Assembly (NCBI GenBank): GCA_029863305.1
Contig: JAOTVR010000005.1
Span: 1-64,000 of the forward strand
DNA length: 64,000 nucleotides
Direction: 5' to 3'
Source: Gammaproteobacteria bacterium
GTDB taxonomy: Bacteria > Pseudomonadota > Gammaproteobacteria > Steroidobacterales > Woeseiaceae
In this document: positions 36,801-44,504 of the stretch, one piece after another
Layout: each line of letters starts with the position of its first letter
Numbering within the stretch: position 1 is the stretch's first letter
Made by a program: the position numbers and the translations under genes
The notes under the pieces: model-generated
What the model was told of the DNA's origin: nothing
What the model saw: the letters and a program-made list of their open reading frames with translations, nothing else
The model's database searches: none

Positions 36801-39800
36801 GCATTCATGACCCCGGGATTCGGATCCTGTGGTGCGTTGATCAGAATGCCATCGGTCAATGGCGAGGCGCCGCCGCCCGCATCTGGAACTGCGATACCGT
36901 TCAGCGTCGTGCTGCCGGCGACATAGGTCGTATTGGCGGGCACCAGGTCGACGACATCGACGCCGGTCGCATTGTCCGTACCGACATTCTGCACGGTGAT
37001 CGTATAACGCAGCGTCTCGCCCGCCAGCAGCACGGTCGGGTCGCCGCTGATGTACGAAGAAACTTTCTCGACGCGGAACGCTGCCGCGGACTGGATCAGG
37101 ATCTGTGTGGGATCTTCGTCACCCTCGATATTCGGATCGGCCACACCGTTAACGTAAGGATCGTCACTCAGCGCAATCGGGTTGCCGGCGTAGAACATCT
37201 GAGATTGGTTGTAGACGAAGCTGCCGTTGGCTATCACAGGAGCCAGCTGGATCTCGAATTCGATCAACACGCTGCTACCGAGGCCGCCGAGGCTGAGATC
37301 GCGAACATCCAGCAAGCCCGTGCCATCTGCACCGCCGTCCGGATCGGTATTGCTGGCATCGGCACCGGGCGGCAGCATTACCACCGTCAACGTGCCCGGC
37401 TGGAACATCGGGGCCGCGTTCAGCGCATCCAGTTCATCGACGATGCTGAAGTTATCGACCGGCGTATCGCTGGCGTTCTCGACTCGCAGGGCATACCGAA
37501 TTGTGTCTCCGGGTGTGGCCACGGTGGCGGGATCTTCACCGCTGGTCACGTTGATCGCTGTCTTTTCGAAGATCAGCAGCGGTGAGAACTCGACGATCGT
37601 GTGTGCGTCTTCGTGATCCAGCACGCCGACGGTACCGTCGGTCAACGCGCGTGTGTACGTGCGCGCATAGCCGTTCGGTGTCGATTGGTCGAGACTGAAC
37701 CACTCCGTCGCGCCGGCTATGTTGGTCAGTACGACATCGTCCTGCGAGCCTGCATCCAGCGATGCCTGGTACGCGACGATCAGTCGTTGATCGGGGCCAA
37801 TCGCGGCGGCTGTCGTCAGCATTTCGAGTGTAAACGTGCAGGCCGGATCACCGTTGAACGTGACCGCAAAGTCGCTGCCGGCAGTCAGCGGCGGCGCGGC
37901 CGGCGTGACACCGTCCGCCTCGAACAGCTGCACGGTGACTGCGGCAGGCGCGACATCACACATGCCGCCTGTGGCGATATTCGGCAACACATCAGTCAGG
38001 TACGTTCCAAACGCCGGCGAAGAGCCGATGTTGTGGACGTTCAGCGTGAACATGTCCGGTATGCCGACGCGCATCCGCAGCGGCCCGCCTTTCTCGAGCG
38101 TCAGCTCCGGCTCGACGATGGTCATCGGCGCTGTTGTGCCGGGGTCGCCCGGCCTTTCGGTCGCGGTGTCGTTATCGACGAGGTTGTAGGTGTACGCGGC
38201 TGTGTTCGTAAACGTGAGCCCCGCCACATTCGTCGGGGTATCGGACAGTCTCACGGTGATCTCGATAACGGCCTGATCGCCGATCGGGATATCGATGCCG
38301 TTGACCGGATCCTCGATAACGAGATTCGTGGCTGTTCCCGTGTTGACCGGATTCCAGCCGCCCGCGCCCGACACTTTAGTGACGCCGACGAACTCCAGGT
38401 CGGCAGCGATTGCTGCCAGGTCATCGAGGATACGAACATCGTAGGACGGTGACGTGTGTGGCACGGACGGCACGGTGATCAGGTAGCTGAACTCCTCGCC
38501 TATTGTTGCCGTAGCTTGCGTGTTTGCTTTCGCCAGCGCGGCCGGCGGCGGCCCTTCGATCAATACGCGCGTCGGATCTTCATCACCAGCGATGCTGGGG
38601 TCGGACTGGCCGTTGACGTACGGATCGTCGCTATCGGCAAGCTTGATCGCGCCGAGCAGCTCTGCCTGGTTGGTAACGACCGTGCCGTTGACAAGTGGCG
38701 ACGCCAGCGTGATGTCGAATTGTATCGAGACCTCGCTTGCGGCAGGCAGGCTCAGGTTGCGGACATCGAGGATGCCGGCGCCGTTAGTGCCACCGTTCGG
38801 GTCCGTGTTGGATGTATCGGCGCCAGGCGGAATCGTGGCGGGAACGAGCGTCAGACTACCCGGCACGAAAACCGGCACCGCGTTAAGTTCACCCAGATCG
38901 TCGTAGAACGTGACGTTATTGAGCGGGCCATCGGTGGTCTGCAGGCGCAGGGTGTAGCGAAGTGTGTCTCCCGGGGCGGCAATCGTGGTCGGGTTTACGC
39001 CGGTCGTCAGGTTTGCGACGGTTTTCTCGAAGAAGTAGCCGAACAGCGCCGTTGTGACGGTATGCGCGTCCTGGTGATCGAGAACGCCGACCGTGCCGTC
39101 GGTCAGCGTGCGTATGAAACTCAGGCGGTCGGGGTTGCTGCTGTCGCCGTTGAACCACTGCGTCGCTCCAACAACGTTCGTGAGCGTGATGCCGTCGTCC
39201 GTGTCGGCATCGAGACGGGTGCGATAATTGATGATCAGTCGCTCGTCCGCGCCTATCGCAGCGGCGGGTGTCAGCATGTTCAGCGTGAGTTCGCACGCTG
39301 GTGCGCCACTGTAGCTGAGTGAGTAATCGGTGCCGGCCGTCAGCGGGCCCTTGCCGGGTACAGGCGTAACACCGTCGACTGCGAATACGCGGGCGTTTTG
39401 TATCTCGGGGGCGATATCGCACATGCCGCCCGTCGGGCCGTCGGGGAGCCGGTCGACGAGTGTAACGTCCCAGGCATCGCTGAGCCCGGTGTTGTGCACG
39501 TCGACCGCGAAGTCGCCCCATTCGCCGAGGTTGAGCGTTCTTCCCAGGGTTGCCGGACCGGTCTTCGTGACGATGAGTTGCGGCGCGGCAATCGTCATGG
39601 GCTCCGTAATGCCCCACTCGCCCGGGAGGGGCTCGTAAAATACGCCTTCGATGAGGCGTCCGAAATCCCACTTGGCGGTGTTGATGAACTGCGTTCCCGG
39701 TGCGTTCGCCGGCGTGTCGTCGAGCACCACCGTGATCTCGACGATGAACTGCTCGCCCGCCGGGACGATCGGGAAGTTGTCGAAGGTCAGGAAGCCACCG

Positions 39801-40501
39801 ACGTTCGAAAATGTGTGCGGTATCGGCGCGCCGCTACCCCGCCAGTACGCGGTGTAGCCGACGAACGTCATGTCGACGCCGGTCGCGTTAAGGTCGTCCC
39901 AGATCGTGATGCCGTGCAGGTCATTGACCGAACCTGCAACGTTGATCACGGTTTCAGTCGCCGGGTCAAACAGCACCGGGCTCGTCAGCGAGTAGGTAAA
40001 CGGTACACCGACCGCGGCCGTCGTCTGGCCCGCCGGGTTCTGCTTGTCGATCTTCTCGACGGGGATCAGCAGATTCTGGCAACCGTCCTGGATAGATGTC
40101 GACGAACCGTTCGTGAACCAGATCTTGTGTTCAAGGACAGCGTTACAGGACATCTGTCCCGTATGCACGACGTTGTCGAAGACGATGAGCCAGCGCTCGT
40201 TGGTCTGGCCGGGTTGTGTGAAGAAGCTGAAGTTCGTGTTCAGCGGATTATTCGCCGGAAAGTTCCGCACCGTGCAGTTCGTGTCGATGTTGATATTCGA
40301 CGGCGGATTCGGATCAACAAAACCATCGAGTGTGGCGTTCGGGAATGCCGAGCAGTCCGTTGCCTGCGCCTGTGCCGGCGTGGCGGCCAGCGATAACAGG
40401 GCCACGGCAAACAGCGCGGCGGTCCGCCGCACGGATATCTGTCGTCTCGCTAACGAGACATTGCCGCGCAGTGCTCGCGAGGTGTTATCGATTTGGGCCA
40501 T
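33854..40501 (-). CDS. Giant DUF11/SdrD-like repeat surface protein with OmpA-like C-terminus
   Basis: A 2215-residue secreted protein (signal about residues 26-48, cleavage after PAQAQA). It is built from DUF11-type beta-sandwich repeats marked by LRYTITVQNVGT, VVDLVPANTTYVAGSTTLNG and similar, from residue 150 to 1540 and again near 1885. Two blocks of about 340 residues, starting near 305 and 797, are clearly homologous, both containing TLTDGTVGVLDHxDAHT-like and SDDPYVNGxxDPxIxGDEDPT segments, so an internal duplication is evident. SdrD_B/Cna-B-like domains lie near 1595, 1712 and 2015 (KVFDDANRNGFQDGDE). The last 100 residues resemble a degenerate OmpA domain (DAVFEPGSTEMRD). A stalk-like adhesin or sheath protein is likely. 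Overlaps the downstream barrel gene by 4 bp. Confidence 0.85.
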   Translation of the reverse strand: MAQIDNTSRALRGNVSLARRQISVRRTAALFAVALLSLAATPAQAQATDCSAFPNATLDGFVDPNPPSNINIDTNCTVRNFPANNPLNTNFSFFTQPGQTNERWLIVFDNVVHTGQMSCNAVLEHKIWFTNGSSTSIQDGCQNLLIPVEKIDKQNPAGQTTAAVGVPFTYSLTSPVLFDPATETVINVAGSVNDLHGITIWDDLNATGVDMTFVGYTAYWRGSGAPIPHTFSNVGGFLTFDNFPIVPAGEQFIVEITVVLDDTPANAPGTQFINTAKWDFGRLIEGVFYEPLPGEWGITEPMTIAAPQLIVTKTGPATLGRTLNLGEWGDFAVDVHNTGLSDAWDVTLVDRLPDGPTGGMCDIAPEIQNARVFAVDGVTPVPGKGPLTAGTDYSLSYSGAPACELTLNMLTPAAAIGADERLIINYRTRLDADTDDGITLTNVVGATQWFNGDSSNPDRLSFIRTLTDGTVGVLDHQDAHTVTTALFGYFFEKTVANLTTGVNPTTIAAPGDTLRYTLRLQTTDGPLNNVTFYDDLGELNAVPVFVPGSLTLVPATIPPGADTSNTDPNGGTNGAGILDVRNLSLPAASEVSIQFDITLASPLVNGTVVTNQAELLGAIKLADSDDPYVNGQSDPSIAGDEDPTRVLIEGPPPAALAKANTQATATIGEEFSYLITVPSVPHTSPSYDVRILDDLAAIAADLEFVGVTKVSGAGGWNPVNTGTATNLVIEDPVNGIDIPIGDQAVIEITVRLSDTPTNVAGLTFTNTAAYTYNLVDNDTATERPGDPGTTAPMTIVEPELTLEKGGPLRMRVGIPDMFTLNVHNIGSSPAFGTYLTDVLPNIATGGMCDVAPAAVTVQLFEADGVTPAAPPLTAGSDFAVTFNGDPACTFTLEMLTTAAAIGPDQRLIVAYQASLDAGSQDDVVLTNIAGATEWFSLDQSTPNGYARTYTRALTDGTVGVLDHEDAHTIVEFSPLLIFEKTAINVTSGEDPATVATPGDTIRYALRVENASDTPVDNFSIVDELDALNAAPMFQPGTLTVVMLPPGADASNTDPDGGADGTGLLDVRDLSLGGLGSSVLIEFEIQLAPVIANGSFVYNQSQMFYAGNPIALSDDPYVNGVADPNIEGDEDPTQILIQSAAAFRVEKVSSYISGDPTVLLAGETLRYTITVQNVGTDNATGVDVVDLVPANTTYVAGSTTLNGIAVPDAGGGASPLTDGILINAPQDPNPGVMNAAVADNVATIVFDVVVYPDAPDGTIISNQAFVSAVDNGIADVPSDDPRTPLADDPTRDVVGNYPLLFAPKSAALEVDLGSPGIVDPGDVLRYTITMYNNGTVPATAVDLTDMVPADTTYVANSVTLNGLPVGQPDGGVFPLIDGIPVSSSDLAPPAPGAGGGVLSPGQAAVVQFDLQVNAGVLPGTLITNQAVVYSVEVPTTLTDGDGNPATGPEPTVVVVGAAQQLAIIKEVSVVNGGPALAGAELEYVVTVRNVGTVPAFYVTIYDDLDMVNPGYLTYVDQSATMNGLMDGVTVAGTLITGDYFNEYGPLNPDETITLRFRAIINPTLLEGTTITNTGQVSWDDPLKWAEASVSIDVGAMPDAGMLSGNVWHDADHDNTPGGVERPLEGWTVELLFNDQAVRSMLTDVDGYYLFTNVTPNYVPGETYSLRFAAPGANATTAMLGQTDSDFTDGQQRIDDIDVQEGSNLLALNMPVDPNGVIYDSVSRTPVAGATVTLVDVRNGVAIPGRCFDDPNQQDQRTVASGYYKFDINFSDPSCPGGPHYLIQVVPPDSSYVAGVSELIPPTSDQNTLPFDVPACPGSGNDAVLATAQTCEAQPSEFAPPPSVPARSAATNYHSFLNLDNTGIPGSSQLFNNHIPLDPRLDGAVAVTKTTPLLNVNRGQMVPYVITVSNSFGVDLQDVTVVDRFPAGFRYVEGSARFDGVETEPAVVGRELLWNNLSLDTDGRHSIKLLLAVGAGVSEGEFVNRAQAINSLTGTVMSEEAEATVRLVPDATFDCTDVTGKVFDDANRNGFQDGDETGLAGVRVVTARGLAATTDTHGRYHITCAITPHESRGSNFVLKLDDRTLPSGFRVSTRPVQVQRATRGKALRINFGASIHRVVGLDMADAVFEPGSTEMRDLWRSRIGLLLQELQKGPAVLRLSYVADVEAEALVEQRLDAMKDQIMTAWQDLNCCYELVIEPEIYWRLGTPPDKPKESSR

Positions 40502-40894
40502 GGTCAGTCGCTACTTATCCGTGTGCGCTTACCTCACCAGCGCGGACGACTCGATCACGTTTGCGATACGAGCGGTCCCCGCTGCTGCAGAACCTGCATG
40601 CCTTTCAGGCCGGTGACGATCCGTCGGCACCTTCCGCCGGGTCTGCGTTTGTCTTAATCAGAGTGAGACTATCGCTCAACACACGTGCGCAATAGGTGAA
40701 CTGCATCACAGCTTCGATAGCCGGCGGTGAATCCTTTGCGCCACTGGGATGGTCACGACCTGTCAGCCTGAAAGCCAGCATTGCTGCGGTGTCCAGGCGA
40801 CACGATCGTGACGATGTCAGTTCACCGGCGACATCCGGAGACGAAGCCAGCGCCGCATGTGCTCTAATCGTGATTATGTCGAATGCGTGTTGCT
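40502..40894. other. 393-bp intergenic region between AgmX-like gene and the giant-protein pair
   Basis: No convincing coding sequence. It must hold the promoter or leader of the 40501-28740 transcript unless that is read through from the TolQ/TolR operon. The part nearest the start codon contains four small hairpins in a row (see 40572-40639). No strong ribosome site precedes ATG 40501, and no clear Rho-independent terminator follows the AgmX-like gene. Confidence 0.6.
40572..40639 (-). other. Tandem micro-hairpins in the leader of the giant-protein genes
   Basis: On the minus strand, in order: CGGC/GCCG around a 7-nt loop (40625-40639), GCCTgaaAGGC (40600-40610), GCAGgttCTGC (40587-40597) and GCGGggaCCGC (40572-40582). 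The last three are each 4-bp stems with 3-nt loops and lie 2-4 nt apart. They end about 70 nt before the start codon. They may form a structured 5' leader; no known riboswitch consensus is matched by eye. Confidence 0.35.
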
Positions 40895-42313
40895 TCAGGC
40901 AGCCGGCAAAAAGTCGATCGGGTAGATGATGGTCATCGCGACGATGTCTTCCTTGGCGCCGAAATCGAAGCTCTGCACACGTTCGACGACCTGTTGCGCG
41001 AGTGTCGGTGCGTCCATGTCGGACGAGTGCAGCTGACACAGTGACACCGAACCGTCCGGCTCTATGGTCAAGCGCAGGACCAATTGCCCGCGCAGCGTCG
41101 GATCTTTACGCAATTCGCGATTGTAAAGCCGGTACAACGCCGCCTTGTATCGATCGAATACGATCTGAATTTCCTCGTCAGTTCGTCCGGCCATCGCACC
41201 GCCGCTGAGCGGTCGGGCCGGGCCGTCGCCGCCACCAATGGAACTCGCGACGCGCGTTAGCTGCACGCCCTCGATACCGTCTCCACCACCACCGCCGACA
41301 TCCCGACTGATATCCGACAGGTTGATTCCGCCGCTTGAGCCCGGCGCCAGACTGGCAACCATCATTCGCTCCGGACGGCCGACGGCATCCTCGCCAGCGC
41401 GCTTGACGCGTGCCTGCGAACCCAGCCTGGCGGTCGGCCTCAGGTTCGCGCGACTGGCGAAGCTGTCGCGAAATGCCAGAATACCCTTCGACTTGACCTG
41501 CTCCTTGCTTTCGGTCTGCTCGACACTCGCGAGCTTCGGTTCCTGGATGGACTCAGGCAGCTCTTCAGGGGGTTGTTCTTCAACGACCTTCGGATCGGGC
41601 TCCGGTGGCTCTTCTTCCGGGATAACCGGCTCGGCAACCGGCGGAGGCGGCAGCGCGCGCTCCTGGCGGACGAGTTTCGCGACGCGCTCCGGCAGTTCAT
41701 TGACCGTTGCCCGCTCCATGATAGGCAGTGCGATAGTGCTAACAAGCAATGCGATGACAAGTGAAGCTGCAAGCGAGGTACCGAGAGACTTGCGAAAGCG
41801 CTGGTCCTCCTCGCATCCCCGCGACCACGGCATGACCTGAGATCGATTCGGCAGCGCGTCAAGCTCGCGTTCGACAAGCCACTCGTTCCTGCGGGCTTCC
41901 TCTCTCTCGATTGCATCCTGCAAGTCATAGTGGAGATAATCGAGAACGTCGTTCTGTTTCCCGACCTTTTGCAGAATCGACTCGCGGCGTTCTTCGACCA
42001 GCGCAACTTCTTCTCCAAATTCGCTTATTCTGCGGCGAGCGTTGCGAAGATACTCGGCTGGATTATCGGTACCGCTGCTCGCGTCCCAGAACAGATGCGC
42101 TGCACCGATGCCGTCGAGCTCCTCGAGCGAGCGGCAGACATCGGCCAGAACATCGTATCGATGATTCCGCTGCGCAAGCTCCTCGAGTTCGGCATTGACC
42201 TCTTGCAGTTCAGTTTCGAGGCCATCGAGCACGCGCTCGGACTGCTCGACCTGCTGCCGCAGTAACCGTTCTTCTTCAGCGTGTTCTGAACTCACCGTGT
42301 CACCTTGGTTCAT
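40895..42313 (-). CDS. TonB-like protein with AgmX/PglI C-terminal domain
   Basis: A 472-residue inner-membrane energy transducer. Residues 1-150 are an acidic coiled coil in the cytoplasm (EERLLRQQVEQSERVLDGLE). One membrane helix lies near 184-206 (SLVIALLVSTIALPIM). A periplasm-spanning Pro/Glu-rich stretch follows (about 222-265, LPPPPVAEPVIPEEEPPEPDP), then a Gly-rich linker. The last 95 residues form an AgmX/PglI-type TonB-C-like domain (FDRYKAALYRLYNRELRKDP, LTIEPDGSVSLCQLHSS, VVERVQSFDF). In Myxococcus, proteins with this domain (GltG, GltJ) couple the AglRQS motor to periplasmic and outer-membrane parts. Here it follows a TolQ-TolR-TolR trio at 6 bp, an equivalent layout. ATG 42313 is used; GTG 42295 with AAGG upstream is possible. 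Confidence 0.85.
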   Translation of the reverse strand: MNQGDTVSSEHAEEERLLRQQVEQSERVLDGLETELQEVNAELEELAQRNHRYDVLADVCRSLEELDGIGAAHLFWDASSGTDNPAEYLRNARRRISEFGEEVALVEERRESILQKVGKQNDVLDYLHYDLQDAIEREEARRNEWLVERELDALPNRSQVMPWSRGCEEDQRFRKSLGTSLAASLVIALLVSTIALPIMERATVNELPERVAKLVRQERALPPPPVAEPVIPEEEPPEPDPKVVEEQPPEELPESIQEPKLASVEQTESKEQVKSKGILAFRDSFASRANLRPTARLGSQARVKRAGEDAVGRPERMMVASLAPGSSGGINLSDISRDVGGGGGDGIEGVQLTRVASSIGGGDGPARPLSGGAMAGRTDEEIQIVFDRYKAALYRLYNRELRKDPTLRGQLVLRLTIEPDGSVSLCQLHSSDMDAPTLAQQVVERVQSFDFGAKEDIVAMTIIYPIDFLPAA

Positions 42314-42319
42314 CGGGTG

Positions 42320-42823
42320 CTAGCTCGAAGCTACCTGCGTTGGTTTCTGAATTACCGCCAGGGATACATCTTCATAACCCCCATCAGTGCAGGTCGACAT
42401 GATCTTCCTGATAACCACAAAGGGCACCGACTTGTCGGCAAGTATCGTGACCTCCTGACTGCCTGCGATCGCCATCGTGCTTGGCCCGACAATGTTTTCC
42501 TTCAACTCCTCGAGACGCGCGCTAATCGGGTCGGTTGTTCCCGCGCGTCCTTCGAGAATATCGCTTACACGTGCGACGATTTGGCCCTGTACAAACACGT
42601 CCTCCTTGCTAACGAAGATCACAACTGTTTCACGTGGTTTCGTTTCGACGCGCGACTCAGGTAGCGTGACATTCTTTGGCGCCTCGACCAACTCGACGGA
42701 ACCGGAATTTACCAGCAGAAAGAATACGAGAATCGTGAAGACATCCATCAAAGACGTTAGATTCATCTTCGTAATTTTCACGCGGTTTCGTGACATGCGT
42801 TTGATGCGGCGTGAGTTTCTCAT
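42320..42823 (-). CDS. ExbD/TolR family protein (motor stator, intact channel Asp)
   Basis: A 167-residue bitopic inner-membrane protein: a basic cytoplasmic tail, one membrane helix, and a periplasmic domain. The helix reads KMNLTSLMDVFTILVFFLLV, with Asp27 at the position of the proton-carrying Asp of TolR (Asp23) and ExbD (Asp25). The periplasmic part has the family pattern around VILADKSVPFVVIRKIMSTCTDGGYEDVSLAV. It should pair with the TolQ-like channel encoded two genes upstream. Its start overlaps the other TolR's stop by 4 bp. Confidence 0.92.
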   Translation of the reverse strand: MRNSRRIKRMSRNRVKITKMNLTSLMDVFTILVFFLLVNSGSVELVEAPKNVTLPESRVETKPRETVVIFVSKEDVFVQGQIVARVSDILEGRAGTTDPISARLEELKENIVGPSTMAIAGSQEVTILADKSVPFVVIRKIMSTCTDGGYEDVSLAVIQKPTQVASS

Positions 42824-43311
42824 GGCGCGTCTCCCACGGAAATTTCGGAAAACAACGCCACGAGTTCGAATTCTCCCTCGGCTTCCGCCTCAATCTCTAC
42901 ACTCCTGACCACGTCCATTACCTGGATCAGGTAATCATAGGGAATGCGCGCTTCCATCAGCACAGATGCAGCATCATGTCGAGGGTATCCCTGCTTCAGC
43001 TCAACCATGTAATCTGACAAGGTTTGCAGATCGAATTCATCATCCTTTTTGGGAATCGTCGCGATGACGTTCTTGCCATTGGTTATCTCGATACCCGCTT
43101 CACGCACGATTACCTCAACACGAAATCCATCTTCTTTGTTGGCCGCGCCGCCGGCTGCGCTCGGCAGATTCAGTTCGACGATCGTAAGCCTCGAGAACAC
43201 TGCTGTTATCAGCAGGAACGGAACGAGCACCACCATGAGATTCAGGAAAGTGGTTACGTCAAGTTCGTGTGCCGGCTTCGTGCGGCGCTTGTAGTGATGC
43301 CGTCTGGCCAT
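42820..43311 (-). CDS. ExbD/TolR family protein with Asn at the channel Asp position
   Basis: A 163-residue second TolR homologue. The membrane helix segment reads ELDVTTFLNLMVVLVPFLL. Aligning ELDVTTFLN with the TolR motif EINVTPLLD places Asn24 where the essential Asp normally sits; an Asp (Asp18) is instead found six residues earlier, at the membrane edge. The periplasmic domain (LQTLSDYMVELKQGYPRHDAASVLMEARIPYDYLIQVMDVVRS) is typical of the family. The pair of TolR proteins, one intact and one altered, recalls AglQ/AglS of Myxococcus. It is 5 bp downstream of the TolQ gene. Confidence 0.9.
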   Translation of the reverse strand: MARRHHYKRRTKPAHELDVTTFLNLMVVLVPFLLITAVFSRLTIVELNLPSAAGGAANKEDGFRVEVIVREAGIEITNGKNVIATIPKKDDEFDLQTLSDYMVELKQGYPRHDAASVLMEARIPYDYLIQVMDVVRSVEIEAEAEGEFELVALFSEISVGDAP

Positions 43312-43316
43312 GTCGG

Positions 43317-43967
43317 CTAAGCCTCGACCGGTCGCATCGCCCTTCTTGAGAACACGTTGAGGGCTTTGACGGTCGCCATTTCGAGACTATCGACAATGTC
43401 GCCGGTTTTGCTCGTCAATATCGCGTGAACGACGAGCAACGGTATTGCAACCATCAGCCCGAAAGCAGTGGTGTTCATTGCTACCGAAATACTTGCGGAC
43501 AGAAGGTCCGCCTTTTCCGCCGGATTTGCGTTTGCGACTGCCGTGAACGCCTGGATCAATCCCATGATCGTGCCGAGCAGACCCAACAGCGTAGCGATGC
43601 TCGACGCAAGGGCCACGTACGGCGTCCGCTTTTCAAGACGCGGAACGATTTCCATCATGCTCTCTTCCATCGCGATCTCTATGTCTTCACGACGTCGGAC
43701 CGCACCCTGCAACGACAAACCCATGTTCAGGACCTGCGAAATTGTCGATTCGTCCTTGCTGGTCATGTCGCGCGCCTTGTCGAAGTCGCCCTGAGCAAGC
43801 AGTGGCTGTACCTTGTCCCACACTGCCTGATTCTTGTTTGTCACGACGGCCAGCGTTATGTAGCGTTCGACTGCAACCGCGACGCCGAAGGCAAACACGA
43901 TCAGTATCGGATACATGAATACGCCACCTGACGCGAAGAAACCTACAATCGAATAGAAGAAATCCAT
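43317..43967 (-). CDS. MotA/TolQ/ExbB proton-channel family protein
   Basis: A 216-residue inner-membrane protein with three membrane helices: about 12-35 (GVFMYPILIVFAFGVAVAVERYI with the conserved ER), about 118-140 (LASSIATLLGLLGTIMGLIQAF) and about 155-180 (ISVAMNTTAFGLMVAIPLLVVHAIL). The Thr pair in MNTTAFGL matches the channel threonines of ExbB/TolQ. It would form the pentameric channel around a TolR dimer and convert proton flow into motion or force. It is the first gene of the four-gene operon TolQ-TolR-TolR-AgmX. A 186-bp gap precedes it, with an inverted repeat at 43992-44012. Confidence 0.94.
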   Translation of the reverse strand: MDFFYSIVGFFASGGVFMYPILIVFAFGVAVAVERYITLAVVTNKNQAVWDKVQPLLAQGDFDKARDMTSKDESTISQVLNMGLSLQGAVRRREDIEIAMEESMMEIVPRLEKRTPYVALASSIATLLGLLGTIMGLIQAFTAVANANPAEKADLLSASISVAMNTTAFGLMVAIPLLVVHAILTSKTGDIVDSLEMATVKALNVFSRRAMRPVEA

Positions 43968-43991
43968 TACCTAGTCCTCATTTGACAATAA

Positions 43992-44012
43992 GTCCTGAGT
44001 CACTCCCAGGAC
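43992..44012 (-). promoter_or_regulatory. Inverted repeat in the leader of the TolQ/TolR operon
   Basis: GTCCTG (43992-43997) and CAGGAC (44007-44012) form 6-bp arms around a 9-nt spacer, 25-45 bp upstream of the TolQ start codon. It could be an operator or a leader hairpin; there is no T-tract to make it a terminator. Confidence 0.3.
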
Positions 44013-44153
44013 AAGAGCAAGAATAGTTGTCGATCACGGTCTTGAATGTGACGCAGCGCACGTTCAGACCTTATGTCCGCTGGCAATAGCTGTTGACTTG
44101 ACCTGGCTCACAGGTTTGACGGTTTTTTGGCGCCGAACTCGCCGCAGAGCCGG

Positions 44154-44504
44154 CTATTGCGCCGCGCGTGCTTGTTCTTCGCCAGCGCGAATCTCGTAGA
44201 AACTCAGTTCGCGCAGAAAGACTTCTTTATCCACGGGCCGCGCACGATCGTCCAGGGTATCTGAGAGGCTGATGTCGTCACCGAGTTCGGACGATTTCCA
44301 GGGGACTATAACGAGCGACTTGGGCGCCTCCTCGTTGCCGAGAATCGACATGCCCGACAAGGTCTTGGGCTTGTCGATGCCGTCGCCCTGCTCGTTCGCT
44401 GCCTGCCCGGTATCGCTTGCGGCTTCCTCGGCCGGTGCTTCCTCAGCGCTGGCGGTCGCATACGCCAATAACATCACCACTCCAATGGCAAATAATCTCG
44501 GCAT
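44154..44504 (-). CDS. Small secreted protein of unknown function
   Basis: A 116-residue exported protein: signal peptide LFAIGVVMLLAYATASAEE, then an acidic low-complexity stretch (EEAPAEEAASDTGQAANEQGD) and a compact C-terminal part containing LVIVPWKSSELGDDISLSDTLDD and LRELSFYEIRAGEE. I do not recognise a domain. Start 44504 has GGAG 6 bp upstream and its ATG overlaps the stop of the TPR lipoprotein gene (TAATG), so it is translationally coupled to it and ends the first half of the envelope cluster. It may be a periplasmic accessory of the motor machine. Confidence 0.72.
   Translation of the reverse strand: MPRLFAIGVVMLLAYATASAEEAPAEEAASDTGQAANEQGDGIDKPKTLSGMSILGNEEAPKSLVIVPWKSSELGDDISLSDTLDDRARPVDKEVFLRELSFYEIRAGEEQARAAQ

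Noticed and set aside
35435-37585. Long plus-strand open frame (716 codons) antisense to the DUF11 gene
   Set aside because: Composition is Arg/His-rich with no domain or ribosome site; it is the mirror of a highly biased coding sequence on the other strand. The neighbouring antisense frames at 37601-38452, 38456-39322 and 39398-40396 are the same artefact.
40502-40894. Cyclic di-GMP (GEMM) riboswitch in the leader of the giant-protein genes
   Set aside because: Looked for the conserved GEMM core segments on the minus strand; they are absent. The hairpins there do not fit that fold.
40605-41039. 144-codon minus-strand frame across the start of the intergenic region
   Set aside because: Overlaps the AgmX-like gene out of frame, has no ribosome site and no domain.
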